A DNA stretch of 64,000 nucleotides. Origin: Monoplex corrugatus. Lineage: Eukaryota; Mollusca; Gastropoda; Littorinimorpha; Ranellidae. Below the pieces are notes generated by a model that ran no database searches, had not been told where the DNA came from, and worked only from the letters and a program-made list of their open reading frames with translations. Below, piece after piece: positions 11,833 through 60,239 of this stretch; positions within the stretch are counted from its first letter, which is position 1, and each line of letters opens with the position of its first letter. A program made the position numbers and the translations under genes. Location of the stretch: contig CM060305.1 of the NCBI GenBank assembly GCA_030674185.1, forward strand, positions 168,057,736-168,121,735, given 5' to 3'.

Positions 11833-14326
11833 AAAATTTCGGCCAACTGGTCTTTGTCAGAACCAAAAGGGGAAAAGCCAATTTACCAAAAATTTGCACC
11901 TATCATGAAGTTCTGATTCTACTTTTGACAAAAGCAGTTCATGTATACGGCAAGGAAATAGGCCTGCATGCTTTTAGTGTCACGTATACATGCACATGCA
12001 TACAGAAAACACCAAATGTTCCATACTAATGTCATGAAGTGTTGGACCTCATCCTCTGCCACACACTACAGCTGTGCAGAGCAGGCCTACTTAGGAGATA
12101 AGGGATGACAGAGGTCAGGTTCAGGGCAGGCTGATAAGCGTAACATAAAGTCTATACTGGGAGGGAGAAGTGGATGTACTGATAGCTGTGTGTGCAAATG
12201 AAAAGACATTTTTCCAGTGTCAATAACATTTGCTTTGTCTTCATTTAGAAGAGCTGATAAAGATGTCTAAATTGATACCAAACACATGTTGCTCGATTTT
12301 AACCTCTTGGCTGTGCTATTGACATACATGTTGAATACTGTAGTGATTGTGTTTTATTCAGCATTGCCTGATGTCAACTGTTAAAATATATAACTCCCCT
12401 CCACTTGCTTTCCTCAGTTACAGCAAGCTCAGTGGTATGGTGTGTCACTGTATATGTGGACAGAGTGACAGAATGAAAGGGGCGGGGCAGAGAACCAAGT
12501 TTTTCGTTTTTTCTTCTTCTTTTTTTTCTTTTTTTTTTTGAATAAGGGCATTTTTGGTATGTGGGGATGTTTGTGGAAAGGGGGTACCGTGGAAGAGCAA
12601 ATCAGAAGGTGGGTGGGGGTGGAGAGAGGGTGAGGATACAGAAAGGGAAAAGTTGTTGGATCAGAATAGGGAAGAAAGTGGGAAAAAATCGGGGGATGGT
12701 GGGGTAGTATGATTACTGTGATGATTTGTGAATATACATAATATATGCATGCATATGTGTACATGCAATTCTTAGTTTTGTTGATTTTAACTGGCATGTT
12801 TTGGTGAGGGGAGGGAGTGGGCATGAGAAATGTCCAGGTGATATGCAAGTGTGAAAATGCAGTGAACATGATTTCACCACAAAAACATTTCTTGTTCCTT
12901 CAGTTTGGCAGTACTGTGTGTGTGTGAGAATGGTGTACATGGACGAATCATCATTAAATATCTTCACAAGAAACACATCAAGCAGTCACAGCAATTTAGT
13001 ATTCTTATAAATACAATGAGACTCATTACCTGAATTACATATACAATGATACAGAAGCTTTTATTGCTTTAACAAAGGGAAATTTTGGATCACATTAATC
13101 TTAAAAAAATCATTTACAATGCGTTGTGGTATAAGAGTGTGTGTATGTAGGTGTGTTGAAAGGTTATTGCCATTGTTTAAGTACCTAAAATATGATCGAA
13201 AATCCTTAATTCCTCATAACAGGGATTTCAGCTGTTTCAGTCTGCTTCTAATGTTCTCACAACTATGAATGTCAAAACAACATGCAGCAGCAGATCATAT
13301 GACACATTTAGACATGATTTATATGATAAAATTTCACATGTGAGCAGACTAGGAATACATTATCATTTAAAGCTTGCACATAATAGAGAAAACTTTGGAA
13401 GGCCAGCATGCGCTGGGCAAGACTCAAAACAAAATCAAACAATAACACATTCTGACAAAATAGTCAAGCCATACAATTTTTAGCGAAAACTTTGGAAGGA
13501 CAGCACGCCCTGGGCAAGACTCGTAACAAAATCAAATGATAACACATTCTGACAAAATAGTCAAACCATACAATTTTTTCTTTTTGTCAACAGAAGGTAA
13601 GCTTTGAAATATTACTTAGAAAAGTGTTTCAAATGTGAGCATCTACAAGTTGGCTACTTGTTTAGCAAAAAAGACGAAAAGCTAGTCAAGATTCATTCAT
13701 AAACACCTGAGATGTCTCTACTAACAGCATTCTTTGGGTTGCTCTGATCTTATGAAAAATATTTACTAGGCTCACAGCCTGTCCCAAATCAATTTACAAA
13801 CACAAAAGAAATCCATTCTGGTTTGATGAGATGACAATCAAAACCTTGTGATACCTAACAATTGCAGTCTTTTGGACACACTTTGTTCACAAGCATCACA
13901 AACATACACGTGGTAGACATCCCAGGTTATCCTAAATCATACACCTCAAATTACTCTAAATCATTCACCATAAATTACTCTAAATCATTCACCATCTTTT
14001 CAAATGGGGGGGAAGGGAAGAGAAAAAAGAAGACCGACCAAAAAAATGGGTGGGTGGGAGAAAAATAACAACAACAACGCCAACACAGAAGGAAAAAAAT
14101 GGCACACCCCCAGACTTTTCAACAGAAACAATGTCGCCCTTCTGCTGTACAGTCCAGTTTTTCGCAACAGGATGTAACAAAATTCAAATGTTAAATATTC
14201 ATTTAACTATTTGTTTGCATGTTTGCTTGTTTAATGGACTGATCAAAAAGTGATCCATCCAAATAAACCTTACAATGCAGATGAAACATGGAATAAATGA
14301 AATCTAACAGTAACAATCCTTTCACT

Positions 14327-14332
14327 TTTATT
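14327..14332 (-). promoter_or_regulatory. Proximal AATAAA signal for ANKRD40-like gene
   Basis: TTTATT on the + strand is AATAAA on the minus strand, 634 bases past the ANKRD40 stop. It is the nearest canonical signal, so it is the simplest choice for the 3' end. Confidence 0.45.
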
Positions 14333-14965
14333 CCACCAGAATCTAACATTGCATGGTAATATGATTGAGTGAGAAGTGAAGTTCATGACTATAAATACAA
14401 CACAACATTATCAAACTGTGGATACAGGCAATTTACTATCAAACTACATCAGAACATTTGTAAACGTAAAAGAACAACAACAATAAAATCCATTCAGTAT
14501 TTACACTTATTTGTTTGTTTTTTTTTCCACTCAAAACAAATGCCAATCCATACAAGAAAGATATCACTGGTGACCTTTTCATTCTCAAATGGAGTTATAA
14601 ACAATAGACGGAAGTGAAAAACAACCCACGATAAAAAAAAAATGTAATGACCACCCAAATACAAAAAGATGTTACATAAAGTATAACGTATTATATAAAC
14701 ATACCCTAAGTTCCTTATTCAAACAAAATGTTCAAACAATTAACCTACATAAAGTTTACAAATAAAACAGCAACAAAATGATAGCAGTATAAAAACCTGT
14801 TTACATTAATTCACAACAAACACCACTCACTCAAAAACGATAACACAGTGTAAACTCTAAATGGTCAAATCAATACCACCATACGTTTTCCGAATAGAAA
14901 ATCTGTTTGATCATGAGGAAGAGAAACAGACGGAGAAAAAAAAAAAAAAGGCCAATGAAATTCAT

Positions 14966-16409
14966 TCAATACAAAATTTGTTCATTAGTCATGTTTGGGC
15001 TGGTGACAATGCCCCTGTAGCCTCGGGAGGCAGCACTGGTGGCCCTGTTGGTCAGTATCAACTCCAGCTCTTGGAAATCCTGCAAACGTCCAACATCCTT
15101 GTCTTTCCTGATGATGGTATTGGGCAGCTTTCGGATGCGGGCCACAAGCTGTTTGTCTACCCCTAGTTCTGCACACATCAGGTTGAGAAGTGCCTCGTAC
15201 CGACGGTGGACTCTGGGCAGTTCCACCTCGATGAAATCAGGGTCATCTGTGTAGGCGACACGAACCTTCAAGACAAGTTCTGGAACATGAAGCAGCAAAA
15301 TAAACATCATCATCAGTTAAAAAGCTATGTTCTGTTGTGTTGTTGTATTTCAGTTATGCCATGTGGAGTACCAGTCTAATATTAATAACACTAGTAAGAA
15401 ATATATGTATAAAGAAATATAAAACAATGTTTACAGAAACAAAATATTGATGGTACTACATTGTCACTGTCTTTCATATTTTTCCATGATCATTCTAACA
15501 AACTATGAAAGGCTAACTATCTTTTTAACTTGTTCTGCAAAAACAAAAACTTCAGTAATGAATTACAAAGAGATTACCAGACAAAAACTGTCAGCCAGTA
15601 TGGCAATACACTAACAAATTCTAACCTGTATACTAAATAGCCTACATGAAAAAAGGATGCCTATTTCATGATCTAAACAATAAACTGGTTAAAAGAGAGA
15701 CCAGATCATTTTGGTTTATACAACAATGGAAGCAATCAAGATTTACTGTCTAGGATTTTCCCCCCAACACCCGGGATAAAAACATTTCTGCCACCTCTGC
15801 CAGTATTTTTCAAATCCCGCACAAAAACAGAAATTATCTTAAAAAAGAGACAGAGAGGGGGTGGGAGACAAGAGGGAGAGAGAGAGAGAGACAAAGAGAA
15901 ACTCTGAAGCAATCAGAATTATTATTCTGCAGTCATACCTCAACACACAACTGATTTATCCGAATGAGAGTTTACCCCCCCAAACAAATAAAATATGTGA
16001 ATCACTGGAGGACTGAGTGGCTGCAAAAGATGTGTAGTCTCAAGGTCAGAGACATGATAAAAAAGCAAGACAAAAGCAAGGAATTGAAAGCATTTTGTGA
16101 ATCTTGTCAGAAACAGGTCTACTTTGACAGTCGTGGGTTCATTGCATTTTGAAATCACATCGAGCGTACTAGTCACCTTCCTGTCTCTCTCTCTCCTCCC
16201 CTTTTCCCTCTCTCTCCCTCTCACACATGGTAACACAAAACATAACATTGTGACAATGATGTTCACACACACACAAACATACATGTAGCCTCTGTAGGTC
16301 TATGTATTAACCACACCCAGTCACATATAAACAAAATCGCCCAAAAGCACATTTGGGCACAAATGTTAAAAGAAATAATGAACAAACACAAACAATGACA
16401 AAACACACA

Positions 16410-16447
<38 letters not shown>

Positions 16448-17664
16448 GTGCTTCTGTCTTTGACTGGCCTATCAAAAAAATGTGAAATTGGAGTAGGTAG
16501 GCTATATTACTGTCCAAAATAAAGCTTTCAGCTAAAGCAGAAGAGTCTAGGCAAAAAGCATGCCTTCTCTCTCTTTCTCTCTATCTCAAAAAATTGCCTC
16601 AATGATGCATTGTATATTAACGTCAGAAACAAAAAGATATAGCTATGAAAGAGACATTATTTGTTGCATTTAAAAATGTATGAGGATGGGGTGGGGATAG
16701 GGGGGGTAGAGGCTACTGGAAGATCTTGAGACATGCAAAAATGAACATGTTTTTATTAACTCTCTCGCTACGAGCGTTGAGATTTCCCCATCATGACTCA
16801 ACAACGCTTGTCTACAAGAGTTGGAGAAATCCGACTAGAGTTTTGAAAATTCGCGGGGCTTTCAGTATTTCCGTTAACCGAAACTAATAGCCAGAAATAG
16901 ATTCTTTGGTCATTCCAAGCCTCGTTTCAGGCCATGAGGTCACTGTACTACGCAGTTGGTGTGTGGACAGTGCAAAGTTCACGACCCACTATCTCCGCAG
17001 CGAAGCAGACGACGAAAAAGCAAATGGCTGAAAAATACTGAACAACTCGGTGCTGTTCAACACGATCTCTTCCTTCAGTGCACATGGAGTGTGTGCACGT
17101 TGAATTTTATGAAATTTCATTCAAAATGTGACTGTAGGAACTGATGTATTGACCTGACTGTGTATTTTGTAAGACATTTTTCACCTGAAAATGTCTCTAA
17201 TTTTACTTGTACCATTACTCAGCAAACATGAGGATTAGACAGTTGAAATTTCAGCATTTTGTACACCAATCCTTTAATATATGACCTGACAAATTTCAAA
17301 ACTCTCTGTTTTCATTTGTTTGTATGAGAATTTTTCTCATGATCTATACAAATGGTGCGTATCAGGGGAACGGCAAGGGGCATAATTGTACATAGCGAGT
17401 GAGTTAATGGTCTGTGTCTCTCCCTGAGTTACTAAACTAACCTAAGCAACAAGCCAAGCCGATTATATCTTGAAAGCAGCGACTGTTATTGTTCTTGTTC
17501 CCCACTGACAGCTCTGAGATATCACCACACTCAGGAGAATTTTGCATATGCAGCCGTTTTCCTATTCCGTGTATGTCACTTAACTTATTCAAACTCAGTC
17601 TTTGTAAAGTCTGAAACTGTATGTGTGTGTGTGGTGTGAATGAGTGTGAGTGTGTAAGTGTGAA

Positions 17665-17731
<67 letters not shown>

Positions 17732-18743
17732 TGTGTGTGTGTGTGTGGTGTGTGGTTGTGTGTGTGTGTGTGTGTGAGAATACAGGGAGAGAGAGGTTTA
17801 GAGGGGAGATAAAGTGAATTAAAAAAACATTCTTTTTTTTACCCAATTCAATGGAAAAAAAATGTGCTTCAACATTAGGTGGCTTCCTCTGACCCCCACC
17901 ACGGCATTGCCCCTGGATCCCCAGGTGGGCCTATGCTGGCCCCTAGACCCTAACCAAATATCCTCTTTTTTTTTCAAAACTGTTGTCATGCCTGCAACAA
18001 ATTCATGGGTAACATGACTGCATAAAACACTATGCTTCAGGGTAATATCAGTTAAAATAAAACTTTAACATGAGACATATTCAGGATTCCACAAGTGACA
18101 AACAACAAAAGATAACGAAAGTTACCATCATCACAGGGTGCACTATTGTGGTTGTTCATGGTGACAGGTTGTGAGATTCGGTCTTCACTGGCAGGACCAA
18201 GGACTGTGGATGGTGCTTGTTCACTCTTGCTGGAGTATGGAAAAGGGGGGTGGGCAAGGTAGTTTGGGGTGATGGGTAAACTCTCCTGTTTCACTACATC
18301 ACCAGATTCTGTGCACAGAAATATACCAAACCTCAGCAATAAAAACCATACATCATATGTATACAATCAACAATAAAGAAAACAACAACAAGAAAAGTGT
18401 CCTAAACACAAAAGAAAACATCATTCACAAAAATATTGCTCTCTTACTGACCAGTGCAAAACACAGATGACTTTTAGACAAAGCCATATAAAGTCAGTGA
18501 CCTGCTACATGACAATGTGATCTGTTTAAACAGTAAGATATTATTAGTTTTGTAAATCACTAAATGAAATGCAAACCATTCTGGAAACAAAGATGCATAT
18601 AGACTTAAGACCAACACAGAAAATAAGTGAGAGTTTTTCTTACTTTTTCAATGTTTCTTTGTTTAGATGATTGATTTTCTTCAAGTTTCGGGGGGGAGGG
18701 GGGGGAGAGAGAAGGGGAGGAGAAGGAAGGGACACCACACACA

Positions 18744-18783
<40 letters not shown>

Positions 18784-18961
18784 CTCTCTCAGGTTTTTCA
18801 GTGTATATCTGGATGACTGCAAACTTTATCCTAATATATGAAACATTAAGAAATGGGCATGACAACTGAGCAGTTAAGACAACACAGGAAAATAATGAGG
18901 TTTTTCTTACTTTTTAAATGTTTCTTTGTTTTAGATGATTGATTTTCTTTCAAGTATTCTC

Positions 18962-18993
<32 letters not shown>

Positions 18994-19007
18994 AGGAGAA
19001 GGAAGGG

Positions 19008-19043
<36 letters not shown>

Positions 19044-22000
19044 CTCTCTCTCTCTCAGGTTTTTCAGTGTATATCTGGATGACTGCAAACTTTATCCTAA
19101 TATATGAAACATTAAGAAATGGGCATGACAACTGAGCAGTTAAGACATTCTTCTTCCAGTTGGGTTTGAATCTGTTTTGATACTACCTGTTGGGTAAAGA
19201 GTGGAGATTTTCTCTATCGCCTGCATCAATCTATGTCAGTATGTGCAGACCTACCACAGCCTGAACTCAATGCATATGTTTTATGTATGGCACATGTCAT
19301 CAGATACATACATGCCTGTGTATGGTGGCCTACAGAAACACAAAAACACCTCTGCATGAAGATCCCTGAAAACAGAAATTGACTCTTACCTATTAGCAGA
19401 GTAAAAAAAACACACACACACACAAACAAACCAATGCTACACATAAAAACCGACTCCTGGTATTATTTGAGTCACGTGCAAGTTGCAGCCCATATAAAAA
19501 CAAACAAGAACACAACAACAAAAACAACTGAAAAAAGACTAAAATTGTCTTTTGTTACCCAAAAAACAAACATATATAATGAATACTATCAAGCCAACAA
19601 CACAGAGCTATCAAGTATCATACCTCCAAAAGAGAATGAACTTTGGCACTTGTTGTCAACTGTGCTGCAGTTTTCCCATCCTTGTCTACTGTCTCTTTGT
19701 TGGCGCCATGAGACAGCAGATACTGCACAATGGTCTGGTGGTTGCGTTTAGCTCCCCAGTGCAGTGCAGTCCTAAACAGATCATCACACAAACTGCATTC
19801 TTTATAAATCACTACTGTAATATGTAATATTATCATACTGGCTGGCTGTCTGCTCAGACAATGGATATGCCTGGTTAACCCTTTTGACTCCCACACCCTA
19901 TCCACCAATTGCAAAAACTTAAACCATTTGACTCCTTCAACTATTTACCAACTTGTAGGAAGCTGGTGAACAGAGTGAAGGAGTCAAAGGGTTACTTTTT
20001 TGCTTTGTTTGCATGGTTGACAGGGTTTCGGGAGTCAAAGGCTTAAGGACTCAAGTTGTACTGAATGTCACTGAACAGGCTAATTCTTGAGTGGCAGTCC
20101 TTGGCACAACTGACGCACACACACAAAGGCTTATGGCTAGGGCTGGGTGGTCATTACTGCAGCTTCCCCTCTCTCTCTCTTCTGTCCAACCATAGTTGAG
20201 TTTCTTTTTCATCTACAGTGTCAATGCCTGCATGTATAGCATGTCGCCAGGCATAGCAATTTGCAGGTGTCTCTTTCCAGGTGTCCACACTTGTAGAAGA
20301 CTTCATGTCACGTTTGCAAGCATCCCTATGGAGCAGCAGTTGGCACCCTGTGGGCCAGGATCCTGCAGTGAGTCTCCTTACAGGACATCTTTTGGCATGT
20401 GGCCATCCTGCATGTGGTGGAAATGACCAGGCCAGTGCAGTCTTCTTTGTGTGAAGATGGCTTCCCACGCTGACTTGGTCTAGAACATCCCAATTTGACA
20501 CAGTCTCTCCATGAAATGCCCAGCATCCGCCACAAGTGCCACAGGTAATCATAATATAATCATAACAGTTGTGCAATTAGGAATATCAACATTAAAATAT
20601 CAAATAACAAAAACATGCACACACACTGGGAGAGAAAGAGGACTGATAGAAAGAGTAAGTGAAAGAAACTTTCCCTGTTTTTACTACTCACAATTTTTCA
20701 TTTATTATAGTTTGATTATACTGTTTAACATCATGCTACTCTGATTTCTTTAAAATGGTAACAATCTCATATATTACTGAAATGGCAAGAATCATATGCA
20801 CAGGAAATAATGTATCACAATCAGCACAACAAAGAAAAAGACTGCACACAATGTGTCAGTCGGTTTCTCTCAGAACTAAACAAGAAGAACAATATTTTAT
20901 TTACTTGTGGGTGAAATAAACAACATGCTTTTTGTACACCCAGCTCTGACCCAGGGACTGTCTACACTATACATAAATTATACTGAATCAACAAAAATAT
21001 GTCAATGATAGAAATATCGAATTTATATATCACTTTAAAGTACAAAGAGAAAAAGAGGGCATCAAAAGAGAAAGGAAAACAAAAGTCAAACAATCCACCC
21101 TATCATAATACAAGACCAAACGTTAAAAAATAAAATGTACAGACTTTCCTCTAATCTGAGCAATTGTTGGGGAGCAAGATATAAATAAGTGTAAGAGGCC
21201 TTAACTTCACATTGGGTCAGATTTATGAGAGCAGTGTCCACCTCATCTTCCTTGTTGTTTTACCATTCTTTATCCCTGGGGTCAGATACCCATGTTCTGC
21301 TGAATAAACTGGGTTAAATTAAAGCCAGTCTGATCACCTGTCCATTGATATTTGGCATACTTAACCTCAGCTTTTAGAGTCAGTGCTCCAAATACTATTG
21401 ATCCGAGACAGAGGAAAAATGTCAAGAGAATCTTCTGACTTTATCAGTTTATGGTATGTGAAAAATATGGTGGGTGCAGAAATCCAGAGGGTAATATGTC
21501 AGACTTCCAATTGGAAGTTCTGGGTTTGATTCTGCCTGGGTACCTTGCACATGGTGGGTAAAGGGTGAAGATTTTTCAGATCTCCAGTATCAACATGATG
21601 TGCGCAGATCTGTCAGTGTCAAACCCCCTTCTTGAGTATACAAGCACACAAAACATCAAATATACACATTAAAGATCCTGAAAGTCATATCACATTATCA
21701 GTGCCTGAGGTTGATGGCTTATGGAAACATGAATTGATGAAAACACCTGGCATGCACACCTACTGAAAACAGAGCATGCAGACCGTATAGTAACACACTG
21801 CCTTTACAATGTGGGCAAAGAAATATTCATACTAATCACAGCCTACACTCATCCGATAAAAATTGGAATGCTAAAAACAAAAACAAACAACCAACAGTAA
21901 CAACAAAAACCAACTGACAACGTGATAAGTAAATTGTTATGTCTTACCGTCCGTTCATTTTATTTTGAGAATTTATATCAACATTTTTCACTTCCACTAG

Positions 22001-22081
22001 ATTTCTTAGCATTTCCATATCACCGATGCTTGCTACCTCTCGAAGTTTTTCCTCAAGTTCTTGTGACATTACTTCGTCCAT
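14966..22081 (-). CDS. ANKRD40: ANKRD40-like ankyrin repeat protein (one exon unresolved)
   Basis: Coding exons on the minus strand are 22081-21948 (ATG start, 44 codons + 2), 19771-19624 (148), 18308-18126 (183) and 15279-14966 (stop TGA). The first two give the N-terminal ankyrin repeats (VKNVDINSQNKMNG-R-TALHWGAKRNH, YLLSHGANKETVDKDGKTA). The third is a linker rich in serine and proline. The last gives the conserved C-terminal domain typical of ANKRD40 (ELVLKVRV, FIEVELPR, YEALLNLMCAELGV, DVGRLQDFQELELIL). All four have consensus splice sites. Exons 1-2 and 3-4 join in phase, but exon 2 ends at phase 0 while exon 3 needs one carried base. A small exon of length 3n+1 is therefore probably missed between 18309 and 19623. 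The ankyrin repeats suggest a protein-binding role; the family's function is poorly known. Confidence 0.85.
16395..16444. repeat. (AC)n microsatellite
   Basis: About 50 bases of AC repeat lie in ANKRD40's last intron. Confidence 0.9.
16760..17403. mobile_element. TTAA-flanked MITE (piggyBac-type)
   Basis: A 644-base element is flanked by TTAA on both sides (16756-16759 and 17404-17407). The ends are inverted: CTCTCTCGCTACG at the left and, reverse-complemented, CTCACTCGCTATG at the right (11 of 13 match). It has no transposase. TTAA duplication plus imperfect short inverted ends fits a non-autonomous piggyBac element. It sits in an ANKRD40 intron. Confidence 0.75.
17617..17778. repeat. (GT)n microsatellite
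   Basis: About 160 bases of GT repeat contain several single-base interruptions (GTGGTG). The repeat lies in an ANKRD40 intron. Confidence 0.95.
18616..19147. repeat. 266-bp tandem duplication with diverging microsatellites
   Basis: Two units have equivalent points at 18812 and 19078. Each unit has the order TTTCTTACTTTTT, a G run, GAGAGAGAAGGGGAGGAG, an (AC)n/(TA)n tract, TCTCTC, then unique sequence ending GGGCATGACAACTGAGCAG. The unique parts are almost identical. The G run is 8+8 in one unit and about 20 in the other, and the AC:TA balance differs. Confidence 0.9.
19150..19400 (+). repeat. tRNA-type SINE-like repeat, diverged
   Basis: The block order is GTTGGGTTTGAATCTG, GGGTAAAGAGTGGAGATTTT, GTGCAGACCTACC, TGGCCTACAGAAACAC and GAAAACAGAAATTG. 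It matches the copy at 21470-21810, and parts match 27265-27385 and 37130-37630. The GGTTTGAATC segment looks like a decayed B box. The class is inferred. Confidence 0.5.
19879..20042. mobile_element. Palindromic TTAA MITE, copy 1
   Basis: A 164-base element lies between TTAA (19875-19878) and TTAA (20043-20046). Its inverted ends read CCCTTTTGACTCC on the left and GGAGTCAAAGGC on the right strand. A second, inner inverted pair (TTTGACTCCTTC / GAAGGAGTCAAA) lies inside. A sister copy is at 58273-58431. Confidence 0.7.
20150..20565 (-). pseudogene. LINE RT C-terminal fragment, decayed
   Basis: Minus-strand pieces in shifting frames (WPHAKRCPVRRL, LLLHRDACKRDMKSS, WKETPANCYAWRHAI, VDEKETQLWLDRR) match the usual C-terminus of endonuclease-reverse transcriptase LINEs (VCKRDMK..., the tryptophan-rich tail). 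At least two frameshifts are needed to follow the homology. It is a transposon relic inside the first ANKRD40 intron. Confidence 0.55.
21470..21810 (+). repeat. tRNA-type SINE-like repeat
   Basis: The repeat has GGGTTTGATTCTGCCTGGG (B-box-like), then GGGTAAAGGGTGAAGATTTT, GATGTGCGCAGATCTG, ATTAAAGATCCTG and ATGGCTTATGGAAAC. It shares block order with the 19150 copy. No coding sense is seen. Confidence 0.55.
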
Positions 22082-22728
22082 TTTCTCCTTAGGCCTAAAA
22101 AATTGTTACCTATCAATTATTTTTACCAGTCGTAAAATGTAAAATATGCTGCACTGCTTTTGTTGAAGTTATGGTCACCGTCAACCTCATAAACAAAATC
22201 AGATCATATATCTGAATGTAAGCCTAACTACGCACTAGTGCTGCAGTGCTTAGTTTGTATAGGCTTACCATCTACTTTCAGTTTCACAGATTTTGTGTTT
22301 ACTCTAAAAAGAAAACACAATGATAGAATAGATCGCTAAAAGTCGAGTTGATCAACAACTAAACTGGTTCGCCGCCAAGTCTATTACTTAATTAATAACA
22401 AGTAGCCTAACCACTTCGTTTGCTGTTACGGGTCCTGTACTAGAATGCAAACTGTATTGTACAGCATGACTGACAACGCGCCGAGTAAACTATAGGGACA
22501 ACTCAGCAACTGTCAGCATCCCACGCTCTAGACACATGCGACCAACACCTGGCCACGTTGATAAAAGAAAACCAACCAACCTTTGCTTCTCTGAAGCTGA
22601 CAAGCGCAATGCTTATCGCAAGTTAACTCCCTTGTAGTAGTGTTTGGATATATCCGGAAGTTGTTAACAACGCCATCTTACATGAAATCGTAGGATAGGT
22701 GTTCGTGTTTACGTTGTGAATCAAAGAG
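22082..22728. promoter_or_regulatory. Shared upstream region of ANKRD40-like and U2AF2
   Basis: This 647-base stretch separates two divergent start codons. No TATA box is obvious at either end. On the minus strand TTTTTTAG|GCC at about 22098 may be the acceptor of a 5'-UTR intron of the ANKRD40-like gene. The part nearest U2AF2 (about 22480-22700) is more GC-rich, with GCCATCTTA just before the start, resembling a YY1-type initiator motif. A bidirectional promoter is inferred from the arrangement only. Confidence 0.5.
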
Positions 22729-58944
<36,216 letters not shown>

Positions 58945-60014
58945 TCACACCATGTTACAGGCTTTTAAATCAGAATGGCTTCCTGGGAAAACAGAAATGA
59001 CTGTTCCAAATTCCATTTTGTGTCTTTACTCATATTTTTGAACTTAACTCTTTGACGATGGGCTACTTCGATCGAAGTAACAGCTGAGCTCTCACTGAGG
59101 ACGGGCTACTTCGATCATAGTAACAGACGGTCTAGGGTATATAACTCCCTTATTTTTGTTATGCTAATGATTTAGTCGTTGGCAGTTGCTTCCCTTGTGG
59201 AGGGAACTTCCGTTGAACGCTTCAGCTACGTTTTGCCGGTTTCTTTGTCTAAAATCGAAGGATAAGTTCACTTGCACCCGGTTCTCAGTGAATTCACTGT
59301 GGCAGCCCTAGGCCAGCAGGAGAGCTCAGCTGTGGCAAGTGCAGTCACAATAGAGTTAAGCTGTTGTTTTGTCTCCCATCTCCCACTCCCCAAACTTTCT
59401 TCCCTCCCCCTCCCCCCTTCTTTTCTAGGTCTACAGTTTTTAAAAAGTTTCAGTACGGCTGTGTTCTTACAGTGCTGAAAGTTCAAGAGCAGTGAATTGT
59501 TTGACTGTTGTGAACAGTTGGGATTAGTTCAACACTGCTACTTGTGTTAGACATATGAAGTGTGTTAAAATTTGAACATTAGTAAAGTTACAATTTGCTG
59601 TGAAGAAAACAATATGGTTATAATTGTGGAAAATGAACTCTTATTCACAAGTGACTTTCACAATTATGAGTTGAGCTGTGTGTCTAGACTATAAGTAACA
59701 AGAAATGAACAAATCCATGTCTGGAAATTCCGAGAGAGGAGCTGCTTTGCTGTGGAACATGGCAGAGTTTGATAGTGTTCTACAGTGTAAAAGAAGTTTT
59801 ATGTAGTTCATGACCTGGAAGATTTTACAATTTGCTGTGGAAGTCATCTCCCACTCACCATTTTTTTTTAAATCAGAAACTTTTTTTAGACAGTATTCAG
59901 GTAGCTAGCCTAGTGACTTTTCCCCTGGTGTACAGTCAAAGTGGAGATCATTTGATATTTGTGTATTTCAGTGCTTCATGTGGTATTTTGAGTATATTGT
60001 CCAGCTGTATTAAA
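58945..60014 (+). other. Probable U2AF2 3' UTR
   Basis: Non-coding sequence runs from the stop to ATTAAA at 60009-60014, the first reasonable polyadenylation signal I see. At 59046 TTAA is followed by CTCTTTGACGATGGGCTAC and a repeated CTACTTCGATC(G/A)(A/T)AGTAACAG. This looks like one end of a TTAA element whose other end is not visible. The extent of the UTR is inferred. Confidence 0.45.
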
Positions 60015-60239
60015 AACATACAAAACTAATATTCAGTTTATCGTTTATCAGTGTGTGTGTGTGTGCGCTTTATGCGCATGTGTATGTTTTAAAAAAGGAA
60101 AATGCTAGACTGGTGTGGTAGCCAGGTAGGTGGTGGATTTTAGAATTGGAAAATCTGAGGTCAACCATGTTTGTATGCATGGAGAACATCAAACAGGAAC
60201 ATTAAACGATCCTGTAAGCCATGTCTGTGTTAAATGGCT

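Larger units (their letters stand above)
8573..14965. other. Gene-free AT-rich stretch between convergent genes
   Basis: No conserved protein was recognised on either strand. Minor repeats are present: a LINE tail at 9622-9700, a 113-base tandem pair at 10504-10735, a four-unit repeat of about 38 bases (AACAAGACAGGCACAA) at 11713-11832, and a 97-base tandem pair at 13388-13580. On the minus strand AATAAA signals occur at 14332-14327, 13065-13060, 9267-9262 and 9216-9211. Part of the stretch is therefore probably ANKRD40 3' UTR with alternative ends. How far the transcript runs cannot be told from sequence. Confidence 0.5.

Noticed and set aside
20154..20576. 140-codon minus-strand ORF as a host gene
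   Set aside because: The sequence follows the C-terminus of LINE reverse transcriptase in shifting frames, so it is a transposon relic.
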